From an uncultured Lachnospiraceae bacterium (GTDB lineage: Bacteria; Bacillota; Clostridia; Lachnospirales; Lachnospiraceae), in the NCBI GenBank assembly GCA_910586615.1, contig CAJUJP010000013.1, positions 1 through 64,000 of the forward strand: 64,000 nt of DNA, given 5' to 3'. The position numbers and the translations under genes were made by a program. The notes beneath the pieces are model-generated. The model was not told the origin of the DNA, did no database searches, and saw only the letters and a list, made by a program, of their open reading frames with translations. Positions 8,462 through 16,872 of the stretch are shown here, piece after piece. Position 1 is the first letter of the stretch. Each line of letters starts with the position of its first letter.

Positions 8462-10651
8462 TTATTTTTTATACAGGTAAAAATCATCCAGCGTTCCCCA
8501 TGCCTTGGCGGCCGCGTTCACGGAAACTCCCACAGTCAGCGTCCCGTCTTCGCCTACCGTGATCTCATCAATAACAGGATTCTGCCAGTTGCACCAGCCT
8601 GTCACACCGGTTTTTGCAGTCAGGGAATCTGTGCCGTTATCTGCATAGATATACAGATCTGCATTGTCGCCCGCGTCGCCGCCCTGCAGAAACAGTCCAA
8701 ATTCATAAACGCCCGGCTCCAACCCGGTCACAGTCTGCTGCGCCGTAAATTTCACTTCATCATTTGACCAGAAATGTAATGCCAGGTTTCCGCTGTGGGC
8801 ATCAGCCGCCTTATCCTGGAAATCCGTGCCGTTTCCGTTAATCTCCCACATAGATGTATCGCTTTCCTCAAAGCTGCTGTTTACGATCAGATTCAGCTTA
8901 CTGATGGTTATACGAGCCGCAGGCGGTGTCTCAGAGAGCATAGTTATCACTTCATCTGTAAGAATGATATCCGAATCCGGGCTGTTTTCGTCTCCTTTCT
9001 GCATGATCACAAATTCTCCTGCCACATCATATTCTCCGCCTTCCGAGGTATCAATCGCCGCAAGCTGGGCTTCATTCCATCTAACTGCTACGGGCAGAGT
9101 AGTTCTGTCGTTAAATGCCACTTCCACCGTCTGCGGCATCTCAATCTCTCCGTCCAGACTGACATTTACTTCCGTCACAGGTATACTCTCCACCTGCCGC
9201 TCCACGATCGTTCCGCAATGCAGATACTTAAATACCTTCAGGGATTCCAACGGTTGACCATGAAAGTCAAATACTGCCTGATTGTCCCAGGAACTGCCTC
9301 CATAATAGACCCCCGCATCTTTCGGGTCATAGGCAGATGCATAAGAAGAAGCCCAGCCGGAACCATACTGTTCCCAGGTCTTCTTGTTTTGTTCAAGCAC
9401 CTGACCGGCATCCGCGGCACCCTCTTCCCAGACTCCCACAGGCAGCCATGCCGGTTCCCAATAGAAGTAGCCCAGACCGGCGCTTCCCACATCTGCCACT
9501 GCGGCGCAGACATCCCGGATCTCATTGGTCTGTCCCTGCACGGTTGCAGGATATTGCGGCAGAATGTCATCTTCACCGATACTGTTGGCGGAACCGTCTC
9601 CGTCTGCCGTAGTGTACGGGTAGGAATTTTCCGCTACAAGCACTTTCTTACCGTAGGTTTCCGTCAGCTTCTGCAAGGTTTCCGTCAGGTTTTCAATGGT
9701 GCCATGCCAGAACGGATAATAAGACACCGCAAAAATATCATAGTCTATCTCTTTATCTTCCAGCTTCTGCGCAATATCCAGTGTCCCTTTCTGATCAGAG
9801 ATATCCGTAAAATGTACCGCGACCTGAATATCATTTTCTGTCTGTGCCGCCACTTTCCGCACTGCCGCGGAACCCGCCTGCAACAACTGACGCCGCTTCG
9901 TCCAGTCTGTCTCCCCGGCAATCCCGTTATTGATCTCATTGCCGATCTGCACCATGCCCACCTGAGCTCCTGCACCGATAATCTCTGTCAGGCTTTCTTC
10001 GGTAAATTTACCCAGCGCTGCCGCCTTATCCTCAATGGTCATTCCTTCCCATGCCTTGGGACACATCTGTTTGGATGGATCCGCCCAGAAATCAGAATAG
10101 TGATAGTCCACGCATAGCTTCATGCCGTACTGTGCCGCCCGACGGCCGATCTCTGCAGCCGCAGCCGTATCGTTTCCACCCCCGCCGTAGCTGTTGCCCT
10201 CCGCGTCATAGGGATCATTCCATACCCGGACTCTGATATAGTTGACGCCGTTTTGAGCCAATGTCTGAAAAAGATCCTGCTGTTCCCCTTGTTCATTATA
10301 ATAGACAACACCGCTGGCCTCTTCCGCAAGCACACTGGAAATATCCACACCTCGAATAAAATCCTCCGGCAGATTCTCAATCGGCTCCACGTAAACGCCC
10401 GCTTCCTCCGGTTCTGCGGGCAGTTCATACAAAACTGCCTCGATTTGTGTCCCGGCATTCTGTCCGTTTTCCGCATTTTCATTCGTCTGACCGGATCCTT
10501 CTACAGACTCTTCTGCCGCATCTCCCTCCGCCGGTGCCGTTTCCGCTTCCGAAGAAGCTTCCTGCACAGATGATTGCCCGCCGCAGCCGGTAAGGCCAAG
10601 CATAACTCCCGTTCCTGCCAATGCCATATAATACTTTGCGTTTCTTTTCAT
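8462..10651 (-). CDS. GH53 arabinogalactan endo-beta-1,4-galactanase, lipoprotein
   Basis: A 729-residue surface lipoprotein that should cut the beta-1,4-galactan backbone of type I arabinogalactan. The signal peptide ends in lipobox LTGC with the lipidated Cys at 23, followed by a Glu/Ala-rich linker (to about 75). The GH53 barrel (about 80-430) shows the family opening FIRGVDISSV, the acid/base region QIGNEINNGI and the nucleophile region LVAENSYPYT. Next come a bacterial Ig-like 4 type domain (about 490-560) and a C-terminal jelly-roll module (NLIVNSSFEE... to the end) that resembles CBM61, a galactan-binding module found on other GH53 enzymes. The start was chosen because AAAGGAGC precedes it and the lipoprotein signal begins there. 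The GH42 enzyme at 270-2273 may finish the products. Confidence 0.9.
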   Translation of the reverse strand: MKRNAKYYMALAGTGVMLGLTGCGGQSSVQEASSEAETAPAEGDAAEESVEGSGQTNENAENGQNAGTQIEAVLYELPAEPEEAGVYVEPIENLPEDFIRGVDISSVLAEEASGVVYYNEQGEQQDLFQTLAQNGVNYIRVRVWNDPYDAEGNSYGGGGNDTAAAAEIGRRAAQYGMKLCVDYHYSDFWADPSKQMCPKAWEGMTIEDKAAALGKFTEESLTEIIGAGAQVGMVQIGNEINNGIAGETDWTKRRQLLQAGSAAVRKVAAQTENDIQVAVHFTDISDQKGTLDIAQKLEDKEIDYDIFAVSYYPFWHGTIENLTETLQKLTETYGKKVLVAENSYPYTTADGDGSANSIGEDDILPQYPATVQGQTNEIRDVCAAVADVGSAGLGYFYWEPAWLPVGVWEEGAADAGQVLEQNKKTWEQYGSGWASSYASAYDPKDAGVYYGGSSWDNQAVFDFHGQPLESLKVFKYLHCGTIVERQVESIPVTEVNVSLDGEIEMPQTVEVAFNDRTTLPVAVRWNEAQLAAIDTSEGGEYDVAGEFVIMQKGDENSPDSDIILTDEVITMLSETPPAARITISKLNLIVNSSFEESDTSMWEINGNGTDFQDKAADAHSGNLALHFWSNDEVKFTAQQTVTGLEPGVYEFGLFLQGGDAGDNADLYIYADNGTDSLTAKTGVTGWCNWQNPVIDEITVGEDGTLTVGVSVNAAAKAWGTLDDFYLYKK

Positions 10652-10719
10652 TGTTATTCTGCTGCTCCTTTCACATTTCCGGTTTCCCACGTATATCGCC
10701 ATCTATACTGGCAGTTTTT

Positions 10720-10747
10720 AGTTTACCACATCTGTATTACATGTCAA
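10720..10747 (-). promoter_or_regulatory. Promoter of the GH53 gene
   Basis: TTGACA (10742-10747) and TAAACT (10720-10725) lie 16 bp apart on the minus strand, about 70 bases before the GH53 start. The promoter is bracketed by CTGGCAG (10708-10714) and CTGCCAG (10752-10758), an inverted repeat that could be a regulator site. Confidence 0.6.
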
Positions 10748-10915
10748 ATCTCTGCCAGGATCCGGCCTCATTCCACTTATATACCACACATTAAAAAAGC
10801 ATTGTGCATGATCTGCCGGTTACGAACTTCTCTCCGTTTTGCTCTTGATCATCCGTAACTTTTCCGTAAATTGTAACAGTTCAGCCTTCTAAATTTGCAA
10901 AGATGCAAAAAATAC

Positions 10916-10945
10916 TTGCACGGGAACATGTCTCTATGCTATAAT
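10916..10945 (+). promoter_or_regulatory. Promoter of the tRNA-Trp gene
   Basis: TTGCAC and a perfect TATAAT are separated by 18 bp and lie 37 bases before the tRNA, the expected distance for a stable-RNA promoter with a short leader. Confidence 0.7.
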
Positions 10946-10981
10946 AATGTTCGGCGGTTTGAGGCATTGACCGCAGTACAT

Positions 10982-11052
10982 AGGGGCATAGTTCAAAGGT
11001 AGAACAGTGGTCTCCAAAACCATCGATGTGGGTTCGATTCCTACTGCCCCTG
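10982..11052 (+). tRNA. tRNA-Trp (anticodon CCA)
   Basis: A 71-base cloverleaf. The acceptor stem AGGGGCA pairs with TGCCCCT and is followed by discriminator G. The D arm is GTTC/GAAC. The anticodon stem GTGGT/ACCAT holds loop CTCCAAA, giving anticodon CCA. The T arm GTGGG/CCTAC holds TTCGATT. The 3' CCA is not encoded and must be added after transcription. It has its own promoter and terminator. Confidence 0.97.
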
Positions 11053-11061
11053 TTAAAGCTT

Positions 11062-11085
11062 GTGAGCCGTTGCTCACTTTTTTTA
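11062..11085 (+). terminator. Rho-independent terminator of tRNA-Trp
   Basis: GTGAGC and GCTCAC form a 6-bp stem around CGTT, followed at once by a run of eight T. It begins nine bases after the tRNA. Confidence 0.85.
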
Positions 11086-11187
11086 TTTGTTTTTTCTATT
11101 TATATTTATGCTTACATACAGCGAACAGGTTCAGATCTGATTCGCAGGCACAAATTCGCAAGCTACAGAAAGGTATGGTTATTATTT

Positions 11188-11718
11188 ATGAAAAAAGCTG
11201 CCTTGCTTCTGACTGCCCTCGGACTGGCCTTAGGCCTGATGACAGGCTGCGGTAAGAGCACACCGCTGCTCACCGCAACCGATTATGAATTAGATTCTGA
11301 GACAAATACAACAAGCCGCGGCGTGACCATCGGTGATACATCCGAGGCTTTTCTCGCTGCTTACGGTGATAATAGAATTTTTACATCTGTGGACGGCGGC
11401 AGCTACGAGGTACTACCTGCAGAAGAAATTCCTTTTGATGCCTCCGTCACTACCCTGCTGCCTACCTTTTTCATAAACGGGCTGCCCGTGGATCCGGATG
11501 TCTTCTGTGAGGAAAATGAAATCCGAAAGGCAGACCTGCTGTCCTGTCTGAGTTCCGAAGACTTTCTGAACTCCCATACGGTGGTATATTATTATCTGCT
11601 CTTCACATGGGAAAATGGCTCCATCACAGATATTCTCTGCCGTTACATGGACTATAATGAAGATGCATCCTATTACAAAGACTTTTCTCCCGCTGACCAG
11701 TACAGCGAATACGAATAA
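11188..11718 (+). CDS. Small lipoprotein of unknown function
   Basis: A 176-residue secreted protein. The first 20 residues form a classic lipoprotein signal ending LMTGC with Cys 21 as the lipid anchor. The mature part (about 155 residues) is acidic and soluble, with GDTSEAFLAAYGD near the middle reminiscent of small Clostridia lipoproteins that resemble SmpA/OmlA-type folds, but I cannot name a family. A frame extends upstream to 11026 through the tRNA terminator; the signal peptide shows that ATG 11188 is the real start, with AGAAAGG 14 bases before it. It is monocistronic and converges with the ABC exporter operon 60 bases away. Confidence 0.75.
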   Translation: MKKAALLLTALGLALGLMTGCGKSTPLLTATDYELDSETNTTSRGVTIGDTSEAFLAAYGDNRIFTSVDGGSYEVLPAEEIPFDASVTTLLPTFFINGLPVDPDVFCEENEIRKADLLSCLSSEDFLNSHTVVYYYLLFTWENGSITDILCRYMDYNEDASYYKDFSPADQYSEYE

Positions 11719-11778
11719 ACTGACATATTGACTCGTCTGATCAATCGTTGTACCGGTCCGGCCATTTCCGGCGCGCTG

Positions 11779-13536
11779 TTATCCTGCAAACTGACTGTTA
11801 TACAGCGTCGCATAGAATCCCTTCTGCGAAAGCAGTGTCTCATGATTTCCCTGTTCAATGATATTTCCGTCTTTCATCACAAGAATCACATCCGCCTCCC
11901 GGATGGTAGAGAGCCTGTGTGCCACAATAAAGCTGGTTCTTCCCTTCATCATTGTAGCGAAGGCTTTCTGGATCCTGATCTCCGTTCTGGTGTCAATCGA
12001 AGAAGTTGCTTCATCCAGAATCAGCATGGGCGGCAGGCAGAGCATGACTCTGGTAATGCATAAGAGCTGTTTCTGTCCCTGGGAAAGGTTGCCGCCATCC
12101 TCAGTGATCACCGTATCATACCCCTGGGGCAGTCTCTTGATAAAGCTGTGTGCATGGGATGCCTTCGCCGCTGCAATGATCTCTTCCTCTGTGGCCTCCG
12201 GTTTTCCCATCACGATATTCTCCCGTACTGTCCCGGCTTTAAGCCAGGTTTCCTGCAGCACCATGCCGTAATTGCCGCGCAGGCTGCTTCTGGTCACATC
12301 CCGGATATCCGCGCCGTCCACACAGATCCTTCCTTGCTGTACATCATAAAAACGCATCAGCAGGTTGATCACTGTAGTCTTTCCGCAGCCTGTGGGCCCC
12401 ACAATGGCCACACGCTGTCCCGGCTTCACCGACAGGTTAAAATCCGTGATCAGCTTCCGTTCCGGCACATAGGAAAAGTCCACATGCTGCAAATCAACCC
12501 GGCCGGACACATGACCAAGCACCTGTGCATTCTCCCGGTCCGGAATCTGAGGCTCTTCCTCGATCAGTTCGAAGATCCTGGCCGCACAGGCAATGGCATT
12601 CTGCAGTTCCGTCACTACCCCGGATATCTCATTAAACGGCTTTGTATACTGATTCGCATAGGTCAAAAAGCAGGACAGCTTACCCACACTGATACCGCCT
12701 TTTATGACAAACACTGCACCAGACACTGCCACGCCCGCATAAACCAGATTGTTCACAAAACGGGTGGAAGGATTGGTAATGGATGAATAAAAAATCGCTT
12801 TCAAGGAACATTTACCCAGCCGTTCGTTGATTTCATCAAATTCTTCCAGTGCCTCGTCTTCATGGGAAAACGCCTGCACTACTTTCTGATTTCCGATCAT
12901 CTCCTCAATCAGCGCCGTCTGTTCTCCTCTTGTCTCCGACTGCACATGGAACATGGTATAGGTCTTCTTCGCAATAAAAGCCGCCACCAGGAAAGATAAC
13001 GGGGTGATCAGCACCACCACGCCTGTGATGCCCACATTAACGCTGAGCATAAAGCCCAGCGTGCCGAGAATCGTGATAACACCGGTAAAAAACTGTGTGA
13101 ATCCCATCAGCAGGCCATCCGCAAACTGATCCACATCAGCGATCACACGGCTCACCACCTCTCCGTAGGAATGTCCGTCGATATACTTAAGAGGCAGGAT
13201 CTCCAGCCTGCGAAACGCCTCGTTTCTGATGTCCTGCACAATGCGGTAAGTCATTTTATTGTTACACACATTCATGATCCACTGTGCCGCCGCCGTAACC
13301 CCAATCACCACAGCCATTTTTCCAAGGATCTGAAATACCCCCTGGAAATCCACCATTCCCTTATCTATGATCAAATCAATGACCTGTCCGGTCAATATCG
13401 GAAGGTACAGTGTCAGCGTCACTGTAACCGCCGCCATCACAACAGACAAGACAAGATAGATCCAGTATTTCTTTATATAGTGCAAAACTTTTCCAAGCGT
13501 TTCCTTTTGACTGCCCCGGTTTTCTTTCAAACTCAT
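11779..13536 (-). CDS. Heterodimeric ABC exporter subunit (consensus ATP site)
   Basis: A 585-residue half-transporter with six membrane helices (about 20-310) fused to an ABC ATPase (about 345-580). Motifs are Walker A GPTGCGKTT, signature LSQGQKQ and Walker B MLILDEATSS with the normal catalytic Glu. It starts four bases inside the end of the preceding gene (ATGA overlap) behind GGAGGGGG, so the two halves are translated together. The layout matches bacterial multidrug heterodimers such as BmrCD, LmrCD and TM287/288, and this half would carry the working catalytic Glu. Likely cargo is drugs, lipids or peptides; the sequence does not say which. Confidence 0.92.
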   Translation of the reverse strand: MSLKENRGSQKETLGKVLHYIKKYWIYLVLSVVMAAVTVTLTLYLPILTGQVIDLIIDKGMVDFQGVFQILGKMAVVIGVTAAAQWIMNVCNNKMTYRIVQDIRNEAFRRLEILPLKYIDGHSYGEVVSRVIADVDQFADGLLMGFTQFFTGVITILGTLGFMLSVNVGITGVVVLITPLSFLVAAFIAKKTYTMFHVQSETRGEQTALIEEMIGNQKVVQAFSHEDEALEEFDEINERLGKCSLKAIFYSSITNPSTRFVNNLVYAGVAVSGAVFVIKGGISVGKLSCFLTYANQYTKPFNEISGVVTELQNAIACAARIFELIEEEPQIPDRENAQVLGHVSGRVDLQHVDFSYVPERKLITDFNLSVKPGQRVAIVGPTGCGKTTVINLLMRFYDVQQGRICVDGADIRDVTRSSLRGNYGMVLQETWLKAGTVRENIVMGKPEATEEEIIAAAKASHAHSFIKRLPQGYDTVITEDGGNLSQGQKQLLCITRVMLCLPPMLILDEATSSIDTRTEIRIQKAFATMMKGRTSFIVAHRLSTIREADVILVMKDGNIIEQGNHETLLSQKGFYATLYNSQFAG

Positions 13537-15302
13537 GCCTGTGCCCCCTCCGTCTTCTGATACTGTGAATAATATATTTCCTGATAAACACTGCATCTTT
13601 CCAGCAGCTCCTCATGGGTGCCGATATCCGCAGTCTCACCGTCATCCAGAACAATGATCTGATCCGCGTGCTGTATGGAGGAAGCACGCTGGGATACGAT
13701 AAACACCGTCATATCCCCTTCCATACTGCGGATCGCCTGCCTGAGCGCCGCGTCCGTGGCATAGTCGAGCGCCGATGCGCTGTCGTCCAGAATCAGAATC
13801 TCCGGCCTGCCCGTCAATGCCCTCGCGATGGTAAGCCTCTGCCGCTGACCTCCGGACAGATTCCGGCCTGCCTGCGCCACGGGAGCTTCCAGCTTTCCGT
13901 CCTTCTGCTCCACAAACTCCTTCGCCTGCGCCGTCTCCACAGCTTTCCACAATTCTTCTTCCGTGGCATCCCCTTTGCCCCACCGCAGATTTTCTGCAAT
14001 AGTTCCCTGAAAAAGTACGGCTTTCTGCGGAACAACCCCTACTTTTTCGCGCAATTCCTCCATGGAATATTCCCGCACATCTCTGCCGTCCACTCTGACC
14101 TGACCGCCTGTGGCATCATAAAACCGCGGAATCAGATTGACCAGCGAAGACTTGCCGGAACCTGTACCGCCGATGATTCCCACTGTCTGGCCTTTTTTGA
14201 CCCGAAAGTCAATATCAGAGAGGGATTCCGCCCCGGCTCCCGCATAGGCAAGATGCACATGATTGAATTCTACCATATAATGCGGCTCAGATGATCCCGC
14301 CTCCTTCCTTCCATCTCCGGCCGTTTTTCCGACGGCTGCCTTCTGCTCCCATTCCATACTGGATTCTATCTCAAACACACTTTGGATGCGGTTTGCGCAG
14401 GCCAGCGCCTTTGTGATGGTAATGATCAGGTTTGCAAGTTTCACCAGTTCAATCAGGATCTGGGACATGTAGTTGACCAGCGCCACCACCTGGCCCTGGG
14501 TGATCGTTCCCTCATCCACCCTCACCGCACCGGTGTAAAGCAGAATAATCGTAGCAGCATTGATGATAATATATGTGACCGGATTGGTTAACGCAGATAA
14601 TTTTCCTACAAAAAGCTGCATCTGCGCCAGACCGCTGTTTTTCTCCTCGAAGGCCTCTATCTCCTCCTGCTCCTTATTGAAAGCCCGGATGACACGGGCA
14701 CCGGTCAGATTTTCTCTGGTGATACCCAGCACGCTGTCCAATCCGGCCTGTACTTTCTTATACAGCGGCATAGTCAGCATCATGATGCCGAAAACGACCA
14801 CCGATAATAACGGAATCGTCACCACGAAAATAAGCGCTGCCTTCACATCGATGGTAAATGCCATGATCATCGCACCGAAGACAATAAAAGGCGAACGTAA
14901 AAAAAGCCGGAGCACCATATTTACGCCGTTCTGAGCCTGATTTACGTCGGAAGTCATGCGGGTGATCATGGTAGAAGTACCCAGCGTGTCTATCTCCGTA
15001 TAGGAAAGCCCCTGAATATGCGCAAACAAAGAATGCTTCAGCTTCGTGGAAAACCCTACTGCCGCTTTGGCCGCATAGTACTGGGCTGTGATGGAACATA
15101 CAAGCCCGACCACTCCCAGCGCCACCAGCAGGCCGCCCATGCGAAGCACATAGGGCACTTCTCCGCCGCCGATCCCTCTGTCGATGATGGCCGCCATCAC
15201 AAGCGGTACAAACAGTTCAAAGGTAGCCTCCAGCATTTTAAAAAGCGGGGCCAGAACCGTCTCTTTCTTATAGTCTTTCAAATAAACAAGCAGTTTTTTC
15301 AT
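13533..15302 (-). CDS. Heterodimeric ABC exporter subunit (degenerate ATP site)
   Basis: A 589-residue half-transporter: six helices (about 15-300), a variable linker (about 320-345) and an ABC ATPase (about 348-580). Motifs are Walker A GGTGSGKSS, signature LSGGQRQR and Walker B ILILDDSAS, where the usual catalytic Glu after the Asp is replaced by Asp. That substitution is the hallmark of the non-hydrolysing site in heterodimeric exporters and predicts obligate pairing with the next gene, which overlaps it by four bases. AGAAAGG precedes the start. It lies 148 bases after the LCP-family gene and could be transcribed with it. Confidence 0.92.
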   Translation of the reverse strand: MKKLLVYLKDYKKETVLAPLFKMLEATFELFVPLVMAAIIDRGIGGGEVPYVLRMGGLLVALGVVGLVCSITAQYYAAKAAVGFSTKLKHSLFAHIQGLSYTEIDTLGTSTMITRMTSDVNQAQNGVNMVLRLFLRSPFIVFGAMIMAFTIDVKAALIFVVTIPLLSVVVFGIMMLTMPLYKKVQAGLDSVLGITRENLTGARVIRAFNKEQEEIEAFEEKNSGLAQMQLFVGKLSALTNPVTYIIINAATIILLYTGAVRVDEGTITQGQVVALVNYMSQILIELVKLANLIITITKALACANRIQSVFEIESSMEWEQKAAVGKTAGDGRKEAGSSEPHYMVEFNHVHLAYAGAGAESLSDIDFRVKKGQTVGIIGGTGSGKSSLVNLIPRFYDATGGQVRVDGRDVREYSMEELREKVGVVPQKAVLFQGTIAENLRWGKGDATEEELWKAVETAQAKEFVEQKDGKLEAPVAQAGRNLSGGQRQRLTIARALTGRPEILILDDSASALDYATDAALRQAIRSMEGDMTVFIVSQRASSIQHADQIIVLDDGETADIGTHEELLERCSVYQEIYYSQYQKTEGAQA

Positions 15303-15376
15303 GATGCTACAACCTTTCTGGCTTTATGATGTCTTTCCTCTAATGCATTTTCAGTTTTTTCTGTCCTGATTTTGAA

Positions 15377-15413
15377 ACAGCAGCCGGGGCATACGCTACG
15401 CCTCAACTGCTGT
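15377..15413 (-). terminator. Hairpin after the LCP gene
   Basis: ACAGCAG and CTGCTGT bracket an inner partly paired GC-rich segment in the gap between the LCP gene and the exporter operon. On the minus strand it is followed by TTTC but no long T run, so it may be a weak terminator or just a stable mRNA fold. Confidence 0.35.
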
Positions 15414-15450
15414 CATATGTTTTTACTTATATATCCGCTCCCTGTATCCT

Positions 15451-16569
15451 TCAGGAACCTTCTCTGTATACATCTGTCAGTTCCCTGATCTCTGTACTGA
15501 TATTCATCACCTGTCTTGACGGCTTGTAATCCGTCTCAGGATACAGGACCTTGTGCAGTTCGATCACGTTTTCCTCAAGATTGTCCGGTATGACACAGCT
15601 TCCCTTGCTTCCGACCGTTGCGCCGGCACGGTTATCCTCAAAGGGAAAACCTTCGCTGGTAACCACATCATATCCCGCCAGACTGCCCAGAACTCCCAGA
15701 ATCTCATTTACATTCAATGATGTCTCCACCTCAGGCAAAATCGCATTAACCATCTCGGTCAATGTGCTCACCGGCGCTTTTTTTGCTTTCTCCATCATTG
15801 CGGTCAGCACATCTCTCTGCCGCTCGGCGCGCCTGAAATCATCGCCTTTGGTATAACGGATCCGGCAGTAGGCTGTTGCCTGCATACCGTTCAAAAGCTG
15901 CATACCGCTGTGTTCCACCGGCGTATAATCGACTCCCAGTTCTTCTGCCATACAGAGCTGATAATTGTTCAGATGGGAAATCTCCGCCTTGGTGACATCC
16001 ATCTCCACACCGCCCAACGCATCCACAGAATCGATCAGGCCGCCGAAACCTACCGTCACATAATCAGTAATGTCCAGATCCATATTCATGTTGAGCATAC
16101 TGATCGCCTGCTCCGGTCCGCCCTGGGCGTAAGCTGCGTTACATTTATTGTAAGAATCGTTGCTGAGATTCAGAAACGTATCCCGAAAGACCGAGATCAG
16201 TTTAATCTCCTGGGTATCCTGGTTGATGCTCGCTATGATGATCGTATCGCTTCTGGTGCCTCTGCCAAGCTGGCCGTCTCTGGCATCCACACCGAACAGG
16301 GCAATATTTCGATACCCTTTTACCTCGTGGCTGCTCTCTTCCTCTTCTATGATCTCCGCAACCTCTTCGTTGATCGTGATCTTCTCTTCGTCAATGGCTT
16401 TCCGCTCTACTTCATCGGTGGCTGTCACCACCACGTACATGATACCGATTGCTGCCGCCAGTACACACAGCTCCAGGATCAGTAACGGTATATTCTTGAT
16501 CCACCTTCGCTTCGGCCTGTCTGCTGTACTCTCTGCCGGCTCCTGTGAATCCTGTATCTGCTTATCCAT
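15451..16569 (-). CDS. LCP family (LytR-CpsA-Psr) cell-wall glycopolymer transferase
   Basis: A 372-residue membrane-anchored protein of the LytR-CpsA-Psr family, enzymes that attach teichoic-acid-like or capsular polymers to peptidoglycan outside the cell. A charged N-terminus (about 1-27) is followed by one membrane helix (about 28-50) and the extracellular LCP domain (about 90-320). Family signatures are NIALFGVDARDG, the Arg-rich RSDTIIIASIN, FGGLIDSVDALGGVEMDV and the conserved RYTKGDDFRRAERQR. Length is normal. The ATG follows AAAGGAGTCACTG. Often annotated as LytR transcriptional regulator, which is not supported by the domain. A perfect 8-bp hairpin lies in its leader. Confidence 0.93.
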   Translation of the reverse strand: MDKQIQDSQEPAESTADRPKRRWIKNIPLLILELCVLAAAIGIMYVVVTATDEVERKAIDEEKITINEEVAEIIEEEESSHEVKGYRNIALFGVDARDGQLGRGTRSDTIIIASINQDTQEIKLISVFRDTFLNLSNDSYNKCNAAYAQGGPEQAISMLNMNMDLDITDYVTVGFGGLIDSVDALGGVEMDVTKAEISHLNNYQLCMAEELGVDYTPVEHSGMQLLNGMQATAYCRIRYTKGDDFRRAERQRDVLTAMMEKAKKAPVSTLTEMVNAILPEVETSLNVNEILGVLGSLAGYDVVTSEGFPFEDNRAGATVGSKGSCVIPDNLEENVIELHKVLYPETDYKPSRQVMNISTEIRELTDVYREGS

Positions 16570-16872
16570 CAGTGACTCCTTTATCCGGGTTCACGCCGCC
16601 CATTACACGCTCCGGTGTAATGTCTCATCTGACGCCCTCAGGATGCCCTGTCTCCTCATCCCTAACCCCGTACTCCTTATCACATATTTGCTGCACTATA
16701 TCCCGTAGCAGTCCAGTCTCCGTTTTCACTGTCACACATGACACGTGTAAAGCTGAACTGTTACCATATCTCAGATATACTACCACAAAAACTTCCGTTT
16801 GAATATAGGAAAAGCATAAAATATTAAGTTTGTTTATAGTTTTGTTACATTTTTGTCATATTCTTCAAATCA
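16570..16872 (-). other. Intergenic leader between radA and the LCP gene
   Basis: 303 bases without a gene. Nearest the LCP start is a perfect hairpin CATTACAC/GTGTAATG with a 6-base loop (16601-16622). Further up are the palindromes ACACGTGT and ATATCTGAGATAT. The stretch next to radA is AT-rich. No -35/-10 pair stands out, and no clear radA terminator with a T tract is seen. Confidence 0.5.

Noticed and set aside
15451..16569. LytR-type transcriptional attenuator
   Set aside because: The domain is the extracellular LCP ligase with an N-terminal membrane anchor; there is no DNA-binding domain.
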